Shown here: in pieces, positions 63,892 through 64,000 of the stretch
Layout: each line of letters starts with the position of its first letter
How positions within the stretch are numbered: the first letter of the stretch is position 1
Source of the DNA: Symbiodinium sp. CCMP2592
Lineage: Eukaryota > Sar > Dinophyceae > Suessiales > Symbiodiniaceae
Assembly: GCA_905221615.1 (NCBI GenBank)
Contig: CAJNDT010005866.1
Span: 248,001-312,000 of the forward strand
Direction of reading: 5' to 3'
Length of the DNA stretch: 64,000 bases
Position numbers and translations under genes: made by a program
The notes under the pieces: model-generated
Database searches by the model: none
What the model saw: only the letters and a program-made list of their open reading frames with translations
What the model was told of the DNA's origin: nothing

Positions 63892-64000
63892 GAGGTGGGG
63901 CTTCGGGCAAGGTTCGGGAACCGTGTGCTAAATCGCTGGTAGTTTCGGGCCACGGGATCCACAGAACTGTGGAAACTCTTAGACGTGAGGCGTGAGAGAG

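Larger units (their letters stand above)
57250..64000 (-). mobile_element. DIRS-type tyrosine-recombinase retrotransposon with a C5 methyltransferase (runs off the window)
   Basis: Three long minus-strand frames in tight series: recombinase (63891-62341), Gag-like (62313-60844) and methyltransferase-RT-RNase H (60768-57445), with gaps of 27 and 75 bp. A tyrosine recombinase with a YVDD reverse transcriptase and RNase H, and no DDE integrase, defines the DIRS order. Known DIRS elements put the recombinase last and some carry a Dam-type (adenine) methyltransferase; here the recombinase is first and the methyltransferase is C5-type. All frames are intact. The left end is not fixed and the right end lies beyond the window, so the terminal repeats were not seen. 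Confidence 0.88.

Overview
ORGANISM. The window reads as nuclear DNA of a dinoflagellate, probably a Symbiodiniaceae-like alga. The reasons are: dispersed TTTAGGG/CCCTAAA telomere-type repeats, a conserved protein gene (SAR1) whose introns use GT, GC and GA donors, very long repeat-filled introns, a SWEET sugar-transporter gene, many short hairpin (MITE-like) elements, and large retrotransposons that carry cytosine-methyltransferase domains. Genus and species cannot be fixed from the sequence alone.

LAYOUT. 0.1-4.4 kb: an unrecognised, probably three-exon gene, peppered inside and outside its exons with an 11-bp palindrome GGCTGWCAGCC. 4.6-11.4 kb: satellites, about six hairpin elements and degenerate telomere-type repeats, with no gene I can support. 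11.4-20.9 kb: an apparently full-length LINE-type retrotransposon on the minus strand. Its ORF1 has a methyltransferase-like domain without the catalytic Pro-Cys, a ULP1-like cysteine-protease domain, a CCCH motif and a coiled coil. Its ORF2 has endonuclease, reverse transcriptase, zinc knuckle and RNase H. It is bounded by a 16-bp direct repeat of telomere-like sequence. 22.4-29.1 kb: a SAR1 small-GTPase gene in at least nine short exons on the plus strand, with telomere-like arrays and minisatellites inside a 3.3-kb intron. 29-45 kb: repeats, hairpin elements and a few exon-like islands that I list with low confidence. 45.7-46.7 kb: an uninterrupted SWEET sugar-transporter gene. 47-57 kb: microsatellites, four more hairpin elements and three weak coding candidates. 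57.3-64.0 kb: a tyrosine-recombinase (DIRS-type) retrotransposon on the minus strand, running to the window edge, with three intact reading frames in the order recombinase, Gag-like, then a fusion of DNMT3-like cytosine methyltransferase with reverse transcriptase and RNase H.

HOW THE PARTS RELATE. Two retrotransposons of different orders, 37 kb apart, both encode a C5 cytosine-methyltransferase fold. It is intact and fused to reverse transcriptase in the DIRS-type element, and lacks its catalytic motif in ORF1 of the LINE. Retrotransposon-borne methyltransferases have been published for dinoflagellates. The recombinase-first order and the LINE ORF1 combination of dead methyltransferase plus ULP1-like protease are the arrangements most worth checking for novelty.

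LIMITS. Stop codons are sparse here, and two or three frames of the same stretch often look coding. Outside SAR1, SWEET, the retroelements and the first gene, every coding call is tentative.
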